This document shows, in pieces, positions 10,277-21,248 of a stretch of DNA of 64,000 nucleotides (within the stretch, counting starts at the first letter, position 1; each line of letters begins with the position of its first letter). The translations under genes and the position numbers were made by a program. Source of the DNA: Gnetum montanum (Eukaryota; Streptophyta; Gnetopsida; Gnetales; Gnetaceae); assembly GCA_015680685.1 (NCBI GenBank), contig MNCI01015499.1, positions 262,045 to 326,044 of the forward strand. The letters are read 5' to 3'. The notes under the pieces are model-generated. The model was given only the letters and a program-made list of their open reading frames with translations, ran no database searches and was not told the origin of the DNA.

Positions 10277-12270
10277 TGATGAGCAGCAAAGTAGATCCTA
10301 CGTCCAACTATATAAATCACAAGTGTATGCAAATTTCTTAATCATAAGTAGTAAATTGGATTAGCATAATACCTAGATAGCTAAGCACTCAATCACGAGG
10401 TGCTATCTTCCTACTTACATCCATGTGATCCTTAGTGCATATGGTTAAATGTAGTTGAAGTGTATGATTAATGTTGTGTAGCCATAACTAGAATATTATT
10501 AAAATATTAAAATTAAATTTAAATTAATATAGGGGCCAAAAGTAAATCTAATCTAACCTATGTGATAAGCATACATTCCCAAATTCTCATACACATCTTT
10601 AACTCTCACTAATGTTATTGGTCAGGATTGAGAACTTAGAAAGGGGGGGTTAAATAAGTTCCCTAGTTGAAATCAAACCTATCACATAAAACACACCAAA
10701 AATTATGTGGTTTCCCAACTTTGATACTCCACCCTTGGAGGGTAGATTCCTTGCACACCTATGGTTTGTTTCTTTCAAAATGTGGTTTTGAGGACACCAC
10801 AACTTTTACAAGATTTGAGCTCCACTATGAAGAGTTTTGTCGCTACAAAATCTCCCAACCCTGTAAGGTTCCAACAAGCTCAAAGTGTGGTTTAGAGGAT
10901 TCCACAACCTATACAAAAGTTGAGCTTTACTTTGGAGTGTTTTGGTGCTGCAAAACGACTTAATCTCGCAAGATCCTGACAAGCTCAATGTTGATGCCTT
11001 CTCGCAAGAAGCACATCAACCTTGTAGGGCAATAAATAAATAGAAAGAAAAATAAGGAATGAATGTAACTCAAATTATAGGTCCTTGTACTTTGAAGCAT
11101 AGTACTACAATCAAGCAAATGATGAGACAATTAAGAACACAAGCACAATAGCATAAAATGGACACTAATAGTTTTGATGTTGATAGGTCTTGCACAATTC
11201 CCAAGAATTTGATGTCTTCTTATAGCTTTGGAATTTCTGAAAATGTCTTAGAATTCGTGCAATGGCTACCCAACGATTAGTGTAGATGTCTCCTTCAAAG
11301 TTAGGACATCTACCTGAGTTCAACCTTAATTTTGGAGAGATGTCACCTTGAAGAATGGGACTTCTCTTGGAAGGCATCTCTAGGAAAATGTCTTTTTTCT
11401 AATGGGGATGTCTCCTATTTTTTAAAAACATCTTCTTGTGAATCCATTCTTCTTAGTTCAGATGTTTACAATTTCTTGGAGGCATCTCCTCAACTATTTA
11501 GCTTTGGTTCCTAAGGCTTTCTCTCGTTGATTTTGCTTCTTTCCAATCCTTGAAGCATCTTCATTTGGTTTGTAGAATTATTTTTTATCCATGTGTCCAT
11601 GCTTTCATCTTGCCTATGAAGTCTCCATTTTGACAATCCATTGTAGATTTCATTTCCTTAAGTCTTTATGATGTAGAGTTCTTGTTCATGGCCTATGGAC
11701 ACATCATCCATAACAAACATTCTTTGTTCTTCATTTTTGTTAAGGTGTTGGCATACCAAAAGGCCAACAACTAGATTACCAAGTATCCATTGCTAGGTAT
11801 ACCAAGTGGCACACTACTGGGATTACTTACCATTAATAAGTTTATACTCAAAGATGGTTGTACTCATTTTGCATAATTACTGGGTGTGTAAATGTAAATA
11901 ATTAACTACATGTACATGAAGTAAATAAACAAGAAAAATTGAATTACAATTAATAAAATGTTAAGCTATGTCAAAGTACTACAATGAATGAAAATTAATC
12001 TTAGTGTTATTATCCTTCATGAATGACATCTAGGTATAATTCACTTAAATAAGACTTTGTATAATTAGCTTGAATTCGTGTTACAAGCACTCCCTAACTA
12101 TTTTCTAAGTTATAAAATGAAATTGTAAGAGTTTATCTACAACCATGACTAAAAAGTATAATTAATACAATAGATAGCTAATTTTTATAGACTTTACCAA
12201 CGCTAGATACATCATATCTGCATACAAAAGCATACAATATCACTACTAAAACATCATTACTACAACATCA
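10277..12270 (-). mobile_element. Related LTR in inverted orientation, interrupted by a solo LTR
   Basis: It starts on the plus strand with TGATGAGCAGCAAAG, the reverse complement of an LTR 3' end. It continues through blocks shared with the minus-strand LTR at 19469-20402, such as ATGTGATAAGCATACATTCCC, the TTACCAAGT repeats and the TTTATAGA TATA region near 12180. The 10613-11769 insertion splits it. Without the insertion the length is about 835 bp, close to the neighbouring LTR. The right end (ACATCA near 12255 or 12270) is uncertain. Confidence 0.5.
10613..11769. mobile_element. Solo LTR, 1157 bp, with 5-bp target duplication
   Basis: The insert begins TGTTATTGG and ends GGCCAACA, LTR-like TG...CA termini. 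It is bracketed by ACTAA (10608-10612) and ACTAG (11770-11774), a 5-bp target duplication with one difference. Flanking DNA on both sides is one continuous LTR. Inside are two roughly 105-bp direct repeats (10777-10985; both contain GAGCTxxACT...GAGTxTTxTGxxGCxxCAAAA) and a cluster of GGAGATGTC/AGATGTCTCC-type motifs (11285-11490). No coding sequence was found. The retroelement family is not recognised. Confidence 0.7.
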
Positions 12271-12817
12271 TTCAATGATTTCGTAGCCCTTGCATATATG
12301 CTTCATCATCCTATGATAACTTTTTTCAATTGTAGAGTTGGAAAAATGAGGATAATGCCAAGTGCATTCAATACTTTGCAATGTAAATCAAATTCTTATA
12401 GTTTAATAGCTTTATTCCTATCTCCATGTTTGATTTGTATGCTCTGCTACATCCACTCCTTTAGTTTGGAACTATATTAAGTGCACTCTATGTGTTTTGT
12501 TAAATTGCCTCCACTACATATTTGTGATGATGACCTTTCTGGTATTTTATTATTGTTCTTTTTGCCTTTATATTAATTATTTCTTCTTTAAGGTTTTGTA
12601 TTTGCACTCGAAATTCTTTCATTTTAAAAAAATTTAGTTTGCTTTTTTTGTGCACTAAGGTTTTGTAATAGTGCTCTTATTAGTTTGTTTTCCTCTTGAA
12701 GAACCTAAAAAAATCATTAATATCATAATTTGAAATTTTTTATAGTTCTTTGCTATATTTAATATTTGCCTATTTCCTGCATTTATTAATGGTTAAAAAA
12801 TAAATATATGTGCATGT
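12271..12817. other. AT-rich flank of element C
   Basis: No gene, RNA or repeat structure recognised. This is the left flank of the C insertion. Confidence 0.5.
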
Positions 12818-13049
12818 TGATGAGTAGCAGTTTTGTTGGCTATGTCGACAAGGCCTCGTAAATGCAAACTCATCGACTAGGCCTCGTCAACGAGGCCTCA
12901 TCAATGCATTGTATCATGCATTGATGAGGCCTCATTGATGTAGTGTCCACTTTTTGGCTATAAATATGCATTTGCCACTCACATTTATGGCATCAAGATG
13001 TTAGAAGTAGTGAAGCTCTTGCAGTTTGTTCATTTGAGAGTTAGAATAT
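12818..13049 (+). mobile_element. 5' LTR of element C, left part (U3, TATA)
   Basis: It starts TGATGAGTAGCAG. U3 carries a cluster of self-complementary motifs (GAGGCCTC, CTCGTCAACGAGG, GATGAGGCCTCATTG; 12845-12945), then a TATA box TATAAATA at 12959-12966. Element A is inserted after AATAT at 13045-13049. Confidence 0.8.
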
Positions 13050-14377
13050 TGATGAGTGGCGAGGTACCCCTACACTCAACCATATGAAATGAGCGTAGCA
13101 TGCGCGATCTGATCGAACTCCGCAGACTAAATGCCTAAACGCCCCATGGAACACTTGGAGTTAATCATTCATTGTCTTCCCAGACTTACTTGTTGTTGTC
13201 ACGGTGTATGGTTAAGTAAGTCCGAGGTATATGATTTTTATGGTCTTTTATGGTTTTTCTCCTATGCTAAAGGGTGAAGGGTCGAGAGAACTAACTAACT
13301 CTAACTAAGGACCTAAGTCTAAATTAACTAGTGTCAGCATCCGTTCCCACTTACCGTACACACCCTNNNNNNNNNNNNNNNNNNNNNNNNNNNNNNNNNN
13401 NNNNNNNNNNNNNNNNNNNNNNNNNNNNNNNNNNNNNNNNNNNNNNNNNNNNNNNNNNNNNNNNNNNNNNNNNNNNNNNNNNNNNNNNNNNNNNNNNNNN
13501 NNNNNNNNNNNNNNNNNNNNNNNNNNNNNNNNNNNNNNNNNNNNNNNNNNNNNNNNNNNNNNNNNNNNNNNNNNNNNNNNNNNNNNNNNNNNNNNNNNNN
13601 NNNNNNNNNNNNNNNNNNNNNNNNNNNNNNNNNNNNNNNNNNNNNNNNNNNNNNNNNNNNNNNNNNNNNNNNNNNNNNNNNNNNNNNNNNNNNNNNNNNN
13701 NNNNNNNNNNNNNNNNNNNNNNNNNNNNNNNNNNNNNNNNNNNNNNNNNNNNNNNNNNNNNNNNNNNNNNNNNNNNNNNNNNNNNNNNNNNNNNNNNNNN
13801 NNNNNNNNNNNNNNNNNNNNNNNNNNNNNNNNNNNNNNNNNNNNNNNNNNNNNNNNNNNNNNNNNNNNNNNNNNNNNNNNNNNNNNNNNNNNNNNNNNNN
13901 NNNNNNNNNNNNNNNNNNNNNNNNNNNNNNNNNNNNNNNNNNNNNNNNNNNNNNNNNNNNNNNNNNNNNNNNNNNNNNNNNNNNNNNNNNNNNNNNNNNN
14001 NNNNNNNNNNNNNNNNNNNNNNNNNNNNNNNNNNNNNNNNNNNNNNNNNNNNNNNNNNNNNNNNNNNNNNNNNNNNNNNNNNNNNNNNNNNNNNNNNNNN
14101 NNNNNNNNNNNNNNNNNNNNNNNNNNNNNNNNNNNNNNNNNNNNNNNNNNNNNNNNNNNNNNNNNNNNNNNNNNNNNNNNNNNNNNNNNNNNNNNNNNNN
14201 NNNNNNNNNNNNNNNNNNNNNNNNNNNNNNNNNNNNNNNCCTACTTTAAGCCTAGGATGGGAAATAAGGGGAGTGCCGCCTCTTATTTATAGATTTGGTA
14301 GCGGACCGTGATATCGCGTACGCAATATCGTAGGGGACAACTCGATATCGCAGCGTACGCGATATCGCGTCTCATCA
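13050..14377 (-). mobile_element. 3' LTR of element A, with assembly gap
   Basis: The left 317 bp and right 138 bp match the 5' LTR at 19469-20402 almost base for base. In element orientation it opens TGATGAGACGCGATATCGCG, so the GCGATATCGC/CGTACG palindromes begin at the very LTR end. TATA box TATAAAT lies at 14285-14291. Confidence 0.85.
13367..14239. other. Assembly gap (873 N)
   Basis: A run of N inside the 3' LTR of element A. The 326-codon open frame that spans it is an artefact. Confidence 1.
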
Positions 14378-15888
14378 TACCCCCATGACTAAATGAAAAC
14401 TCGTCCTCCAGTTCCTTACAATAATATCGGGAAGGGATGAAATTATTGAGGGAAATGGAACTAATGGGATGACATGTGAACAGATCATTATTACAAGACT
14501 TGACAAAACTAGTGTTCATGACAATAAGGGTGAACACCTTATTACAATGACATCAGGCCTTTGTTGGCAACTGAGAGAGAGAGATAGAAAGAAGTGTTGT
14601 TGCTGCCAACGCCAAGATTGCGCCTTTTGTTGTCCATCTGTAAGCGCGCCATCGATCTTGCTCCTTGCATAGTTGCTTCCATCACTGCTCCATTCCAAGT
14701 GTTTGCTCCAGCTCCAGATCCAATCCGTTGTTTATATGATCACCATCTGCACGCACAACATAGTCTTATATTAGCAAGGGTAAATGAATCATCATGTAAT
14801 TAATACCTTGCTTTAGTGTAGGTTCATTGGCTAGGTTGTGGTGTGGCTAATACGGATCTGGGAATATATTAATGATGGCTACTGAAGGTGTAGGGGTTAG
14901 GAAGAAAATCAAAAATTTTGGGGCTAGGAGAAAATCGAAAAAATTAGGCCCCGTACCCAATGACTAATCGCGAACCTCCGGTAGCGTTAGAATGGAGAAA
15001 GAAAAGGAGTAAGAAAGATAGGTAAAAAGAGACAACTATGGCATCGATGAAATAGATGTCAAGATGGAAATGAACAAAATAAAATGAATTGCAAAATGTT
15101 AAGGGAAAGAGTTTAACTAATGCTCCAAATAGGAGTGTCAATGGATCCTCCCCAAAGTAGGCTTATGCCCTTAATGCCCTAACAAACCCACATTCAAAGA
15201 GTCCGTAGGCCCTGGGAATGTCATTTGGAACAAGAGTTAAAGTCTTAACCGCAAGAATTTACCAAAAAGAAAACAATGCAGTAACCAAAATATATACACT
15301 AATGATACAACTAGTAATGAGGTGAACCATGGAGAGAAGGATGGAGAGGATACAATGGAATGGAATCCCAAGGACAAGGTGGTGTATAGCCCCTTGTGTG
15401 TTGTATGATTAATGTGACTTGGCAAGTCTCATTCCAACTCTAGCCTCAAACCAACCACGTCTAGTGACTTTGCATCAATGCATTCGACTAAACCATCCAC
15501 TTGAATAATAAGGATGCATCTCCAAAAAGCCACCACCATTCTGACGAAACAAAGGAGAGAATGGGAAGCGAGAAAGGCCTTAGTTAGAGGAAACGCTTTT
15601 GGTTCCATAACCAGTGCTTGTAGCCCAAATTTTATTTCGTCTAAGGGGTGTGCTTTGAATTCTCACTTAGTTTTTTTTTTTTTTTTGTGTTTTGTGTTTT
15701 TATGCATGAGAACCACACCATGCAAAGACTTCTTATTTTTATTGTCTCAGCTTCCGATAGTTGGGTAACATTGGAACGGTAAGAAAACTCAAGAAGAAAC
15801 ATCCAAGCACCCAAGAGAATGGTCAACACAAAAAGCATCAAGTCCCCTTGAAGTCACACCCTTTGCAATCCTTGAGTCCTTCCTTAGT
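14378..15888 (-). other. 3' non-coding region of element A with polypurine tract
   Basis: On the minus strand TGGGGGTA directly precedes the LTR, which is a polypurine tract. Further upstream are blocks shared in inverse with C's 3' spacer at 46140-46390 (the GTGTGGTTCCCAT / CAAAGACTT region) and with F at 59083-59130 (AAACTCGTCCTC). No coding sequence was recognised; the short hydrophobic frames at 14944-15141 and 15237-15425 are unsupported. Confidence 0.65.
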
Positions 15889-15889
15889 N

Positions 15890-17719
15890 GTAAGTCATAC
15901 TTCATTTCAGCATCATTATTACCCTTTAGACTACCACCAAACACATTCACCATCTGATTGAGGGGAGAACCCATATCCATAACACCCTTTGCAGTTGTTT
16001 GCATGCACACCTTCACCTTCAACCTAGTTACCTCTTGCTCTATCCATGCAGGGTGAGATTCCTTCACATCCACAACAACAAAATGCTATGAGGGCTATAC
16101 ATTTACAATCAACTTTCAAGCTAAGTGGTTCAGAAAATCGATCCAAAAAAGACCCTTCTTTTGACCCAGTAGTTCTCTCCAACCCTCACAACCTAGTGCA
16201 GTTGATCATCTTGCATCTCCAATATCCTCATCCTCTGCATTAAATACCTTTGAGCATCCTTCAAACCAAATTCCATCATGGATTTACATTATGATGCTAA
16301 CTCATGCTATTTTCAACTAGATCAAGGTTGGAAATCTTCCCATGAAAAGATCTAACCCATGAAGTCCACTCATTTACTTGCAAATCACTACATGAGCCAT
16401 GTAAGGCTCTTTTTGACTCTGGTTCTAGAGTTAATCTTATCTCCTATGATATGTACAAGACTTAGAACCTACCACCTCTCAAGAAGAGCAACATCCATCT
16501 AGAATTAGCAGATTAGTCAATTACTATTCCTATGGGATTAGTAGAGAACATTGTGACCATAGTTTGTGGGTGATCCTATCCTGCTAATTTTCTAATGATC
16601 AAGGTTAAAAATTACAAAAGTAACTTCCCCATCATTATGGGAAGAGCTTGGTTAAGCACAATCGACACACATATGGACATAAGGGATCTCTCCTTGAAAA
16701 TATATAAAGAAAATGAATTGGGCAAGATAGAGAAGAAGCGCATTCCATGCATCACGTACAATGATAATGGGTGCAATTGCATGCAAAAGATTTGGTCCAT
16801 CAGAAGTACATACATTAAAGCATGCAATCAGTGTGCACAAAAAATCAATGTTCAAAGGTGTTTGTATGCAATAGCCACTAAACACAAGGGCACCTAATGG
16901 CTAATAGTTGACTTAGATGGTAGCACATTATGCATGGAACCAACTGAGAGCCTAACACATGCTTATGTTGAAGCCATCGATAAACTTGAACAAGTTCATC
17001 CCCAACTATCTGATGAAGATGATGATACCTGTTGGGGAGAGTTGGAAATCCCTAATAACTTCAAGTAGGATCCCCTAGAGCTAAAAACTTTACCTACCAG
17101 CATGGAAGATGCATTTTTAAACAATGGTAAGCTAGTCATAATCAATGCCAAACTTGATCCTAAACAAAAAAAAAAAGCTATTAAAGGTGGTTAACAAATG
17201 GCCAACAGCTTTTACTTAGTCATATCTTGAGCTAACAGGGATTGATCCAAGGATATGCCAACATTGCATTTACACTGACCCAGCCATGAAGCCTAGATGG
17301 TAGTTGGAAAGGCGTCTGAACCCTAAATTGAAGTAGATCATCATGGAGGAAATTGAACAACTCCTCAAGGTAGGTTTCATTTATCCAATCGTGGATAGTG
17401 AGTGGGTTAGCCCACTTGTAATTGTGCCAAAGAAAGGTGACAAGAGGTGGGTTTGCATCGACTTTAGGTTGTTGAATATGGCAATGTTTAAAGATCATTT
17501 TTCATTGCCATTTGTGGATCAAGTGTTGGACACCATATTTGGACATTGCTATTATATCTTCTTGGATGGTTATAATGGTTATTACCAAATCCAAATTGTG
17601 CTAGAAGATCAAGCTAAGACAACATTCACGAGTCCTTGGGGAACTTTTGCATATTGTAAGATGTCATTCGATCTATGTAATGCCCTTGCAACATTTCAAT
17701 GCCTGGTCCTTAGTATTTT
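15890..17719 (+). pseudogene. Athila-like protease-RT fragment bounded by single-N joins
   Basis: A plus-strand piece near-identical by eye to 23312-25145 plus the first bases after 43387. It encodes a linker rich in Pro and Gln, a broken aspartic protease (the DSGS-like ALFDSGSRVNLIS site, then the GRAWLSTI motif) and the RT N-terminal half (EEIEQLLKVGFIYPI, WVSPLVIVPKKGDKRWVCID, PFVDQVLDT, GYNGYYQIQI). It lies in the opposite orientation to element A around it, and both edges are single Ns (15889, 17720). Unlike C it reads straight through the CCTGG site where B is inserted in C. It is either a separate copy or a misplaced contig. Confidence 0.8.
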
Positions 17720-17720
17720 N

Positions 17721-19328
17721 TGCCATTTCTGTTGTTAATTTTTGGATTGGCAAGGTTTTTCGGTTCACCAACTCTTCGAGTGGTGACTCATCCTCTTCAT
17801 CACAAAACTTCACTTCCTTCTTTCAAAGGGAGGGATCGCAGTTGTACTCCTTCGCACTTTCCCTTTTGCGTAGCTCACCTTTTTCGTTTGCTACTTGCTC
17901 CAACAAGCTTTGCACTTCATGGGCTCTAAGTTTTGATAATCACCCTTGGGCATAAGTCCCAAGGGTTCTTCTAGTTTCATGCCTTAACCCATCCACGATG
18001 TGGTGAAGTTGATCTCGTTGAGCGTACCCATGGCCCGGGCAATGATGTAACAATGTGTAATAGCGGGCCATGACAGCATCCAAGGGTTCGTGATGACCTT
18101 GCTTCCAACCTTGGATCTGCTTACGCAAATTGGACACTTTGGAGTATGTTTGATACTTTTCGTTGAACAGTTCTAGCATCGTACTCCACCTCCTGATGGT
18201 TTCCGGTTCTAAGGACTGGTACCAGCTCTCTGCTTCCTTAGTGAGTGTCCTTGGGAACAACTTAAGTTTTTGCCACGCACTGTCTATATTCTGCAAGGCA
18301 CAGGCATCGTGGAATGCTTGTAAATGATTTTGCAAATCAGCATTGTATCCTCCTTCAAATCGTGGGATATTGGGGGTGTCTAATCGTTTGATTTGACTAT
18401 CTTTCAAATGCCTTGTGGGAATCCTAACTGCCTCCGTTATGTCAAGCATACTTCAGGTTGCGAGTAGGGGCTTGTCATGATCATCTCTTTCATGACGCCT
18501 GTGATGTCTGCATTGTTCCCTACTCTCCCTACATCCTTGCCCTTGTCCTCTCTCTCGACTTTCCCGTCGAGGTCTCTCATCCTTTTTACTTTTATCCTCA
18601 CCTTTATGTTCATGGTGGCTGCACCCAGATGTGGAAGGAGAGGGTGAGTGATGTGAAGAAGGGGAAGAAGAAGGGGAATCATCACCATGATGATGTTTCT
18701 TGCCTTCTCTTTGGCTGCTACGGCCCCAATCATGGTGACGATCTAAGTGCCCGTCCTTAGCATAAGTGGTTGTTCCCTCTATAAAAAGTTGGTGTTCATG
18801 GGCATTAGAACCAGGGATATGTATCGTTGATCATAGATTCTAATACCCAGCCTCCCCACCATCATTAGGAGGGGGAACATCATTTGTTAAAGAACCCATG
18901 ATAAGGGGTTCCTCATCTCCTATTTCGCTAAGGACGTGCAGGGCCTTGCCCTTCAACAGTGCATGCTGACTCTCCTGTCTTAAGTCCCTCATATGTTGGG
19001 CATCTATGGGATAATAATCCCTCATGTCAAAATCTTCTGCAATGTATTCAACGTATAGTTCAGTCATGCCTATCTGTGCCAAGGCATGGAAAAGCATGTG
19101 AGAGATTGATTGATCTGGGGGTAACACGATGTTACCTTGCAAATCTCTCCATCGTAGCTATTCGTCTTGATGGAGAATAAAAGTAAAGTCGGGGATATAC
19201 TCATCAGGATGAGTATATGTCATTTTATATTGTTGTGGCACTGGCTGATTTTGGTTATGTTTTTTATGTTGCCGATTGTCTCGTGTATGATCCTTAGGTG
19301 GTGAGTTGCTCTTATGAGAAGAAGGCAT
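17721..19328 (-). pseudogene. gag of element A (near full length, few stops)
   Basis: From an ATG at 19328 (MPSSHKSNSPPKDH) the minus strand encodes a conserved N-terminal domain (YTHPDEYIPDFTFILHQDE, then a TAG where C has a Gln codon, then GNIVLPPDQSISHMLFHALA). A Ser/His/Arg-rich linker follows, then the gag core at 18449-17940 (TEAVRIPTRHLKDSQIKRLD, QAFHDACALQNIDSAWQKLK, ESWYQSLEPETIRRWSTML, GWKQGHHEPLDAVMARYY, GHGYAQRDQLHHIVDGL). A C-terminal part (FCDEEDESPLEELVNRK) ends at the single N. Gag forms the particle that packages element RNA. This is the best preserved Athila-type gag in the window and serves as reference for those at 1-656 and 21249-23065. Confidence 0.8.
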
Positions 19329-19450
19329 TTTTATCGGTGTGCTAAATTTACCGTATATAATTTTTTTGTTGATTAACCCGAAGGTTCATTAAGGCTCGCA
19401 ACGATGTGAGTGATACCCCTTATGTTCTATTCGGCACACAAACACTTAGT

Positions 19451-19468
19451 TCCCGGCAACGGTGCCAA
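19451..19468 (-). other. Primer-binding site of element A (tRNA-Asp type)
   Basis: The minus strand reads TTGGCACCGTTGCCGGGA directly after the LTR end, nearly identical to that of element G. Confidence 0.85.
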
Positions 19469-20402
19469 TGATGAGTGGCGAGGTACCCCTACACTCAACC
19501 ATACGAAATGAGCGTAGCACGCACGATCTGATCGAACTCCACAGACTAAATGCCTAAACGCCCCATGGAACACTTGGGGTTAATCATTCGTTGTCTTCCC
19601 AGACTTACTTGTTGTTGTCACGGTGTATGGTTAAGTAAGTCTGAGGTATATGATTTTTATGGTCTTTTATGGTTTTTCTCCTATGCTAAAGGGTAAAGGG
19701 TTGAGAGAACTAACTAACTCTAACTAAGGACCTAAGTCTAAATTAACTAGTGTCAGCATCCATTCCCACTTACCGTACACACCTTGAACTATGCAACTGT
19801 GGCTACCAAACGCTAATCGTTACTGGGGTTACCAAACGTAATGCACGTGCTCGAAGTGGTCATACTGAGGCACTTAACTAGCTTAAACGTGATGAGCAGC
19901 CGATTTCTTGACTAGTCGTACACACCTGTAGATGCTCGTAATCAAGTCGTACTCATCCCGTGTTCTAGGAGTTGAGGGTGAGAGAGACTAATCACGATGA
20001 GCAGCCGATTCCTTGATTAGCTGTACACATTCGTCAATGCTTGTAATCAAGTCATACTCATCCTGCGCTAATGCAGGTAATAAATAACATGTAATAAATA
20101 AATAATAATAAATCCTATTCCATGCACTGCAAGGTTTATCCACAAAGCTCATCTTTATTGCCGTACACAACTTGCATTTAGGTACAAAGCTGCTCGAATA
20201 AAGATCCGTTCACTTGGGGACTCCTACTGCGGGCACATGGAAAATATTCTATCTCTGGAGTGATCAAACTGCCAGAGTTTCCCTACTTTAAGCCTAGGAT
20301 GGGAAATAAGGGGAGTGCCGCCTCTTATTTATAGATTTGGCGGCGGACTGCGATATCGCATATGCGATATCGCAGGGGATGACCCGATATTGCATCTCAT
20401 CA
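19469..20402 (-). mobile_element. 5' LTR of element A (934 bp)
   Basis: Element-orientation ends are TGATGAG (20402) and CTCATCA (19469). U3 has GCGATATCGC-type palindromes at 20349-20395 and TATA box TATAAAT at 20333-20327. The R/U5 part carries a roughly 100-bp imperfect tandem repeat (19893-20042; units contain GATGAGCAGCCGATT and CTCGTAATCAAGTC). It gives the reference length for the gapped 3' LTR. Confidence 0.9.
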
Positions 20403-20407
20403 AATAT

Positions 20408-21098
20408 TTTCCTCGAGTGCCCATAGTAAGAGTCATTAAGTGTACGGCTCTTTATTTAAGCATTGTTGTACCTAAGCACGATAGTGTGTGTAGCAATAAA
20501 GACGAGCTTTCTAATAAACCTTGTAGCATTCTGGATAGATTAAATAATTTATTTATGCATTTAATTTTTTAATTATTGATTAAATTTTTTTAGTAATTAA
20601 GCTAATGAATTAGTTAAATAAGATAAGCTAGATAAATTAAATGTATAAGTACAACCACTTCGAGCATAACATGCATTTGCTTGGCAATCCTAGCAATGTT
20701 ATCGCTTGGTACACCTAGTAGCATAGCGCTTGGTAACCCAGTAGTGGATATGTGAGTTTAGGATGTGTGTAGAGAGTGGGACTGAATGCTTATGTTAGGA
20801 CTAGTTAGACACTAGTTAATTAGTTAAGTTAAATTAGTTAATCTAATTACTTTTATCTCCCTTTAAACACCAAATCATAAAATATAAAATGATAAAAATC
20901 AAACGTCTCAATTACACTTAACCATACCAGTGTATGTCACAAGTGTAATTGGGAAGACAACAATTGACCTTAAGGCAAAGATTCACTTCCTAGAAGACTA
21001 GTGCACCAGAAACTACAAAGTCTATGGAACTCGACTTGATCATGTGTGAATGCTTGTGATTCGTATAGTTGGGCATAGGGGTATCTCGCCGCTCATCA
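20408..21098 (+). mobile_element. 5' LTR of element C, right part
   Basis: It continues the LTR interrupted by A and ends CTCGCCGCTCATCA at 21098, immediately before the primer-binding site. Combined with 12818-13049 the LTR is 923 bp, close to A's 934 bp. Confidence 0.85.
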
Positions 21099-21116
21099 TT
21101 GGCGTCGTTGCCAAGG
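21099..21116 (+). other. Primer-binding site of element C
   Basis: TTGGCGTCGTTGCCAAGG directly follows the LTR. It is a diverged version of the tRNA-Asp type site seen in A and G. Confidence 0.8.
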
Positions 21117-21248
21117 AATTTTTGTTGAAACATGCACTATCTAGAATTAGTGAATATTATTTATATTGTTGGATGAACTCAAGGTCAACATCACTCTCAA
21201 TGACAAAAAATTTCCTAAGCACACTGATACTTTTATTTGTTTTGTAAA

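Larger units (their letters stand above)
13050..20402 (-). mobile_element. Element A: minus-strand Athila-like element inside C's LTR
   Basis: TSD AATAT is present at 13045-13049 and 20403-20407. In minus orientation the order is 5' LTR (20402-19469), primer-binding site, gag (19328-17721), then a single-N join, a foreign-oriented 1.8-kb piece, another single N, non-coding 3' region, polypurine tract (14378-14386) and 3' LTR (14377-13050, containing the N run). Native pol sequence is not visible, so either this copy lost it or the assembly replaced it. The element cannot be autonomous as assembled. Confidence 0.85.

Noticed and set aside
13331-14311. 326-codon plus-strand open frame
   Set aside because: It is almost entirely N; the ends lie in an LTR.
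14944-15425. Two short hydrophobic minus-strand frames in A's 3' region as env-like proteins
   Set aside because: Each is about 60 codons and AT-driven, and no relative with the same frame was found in C or F.
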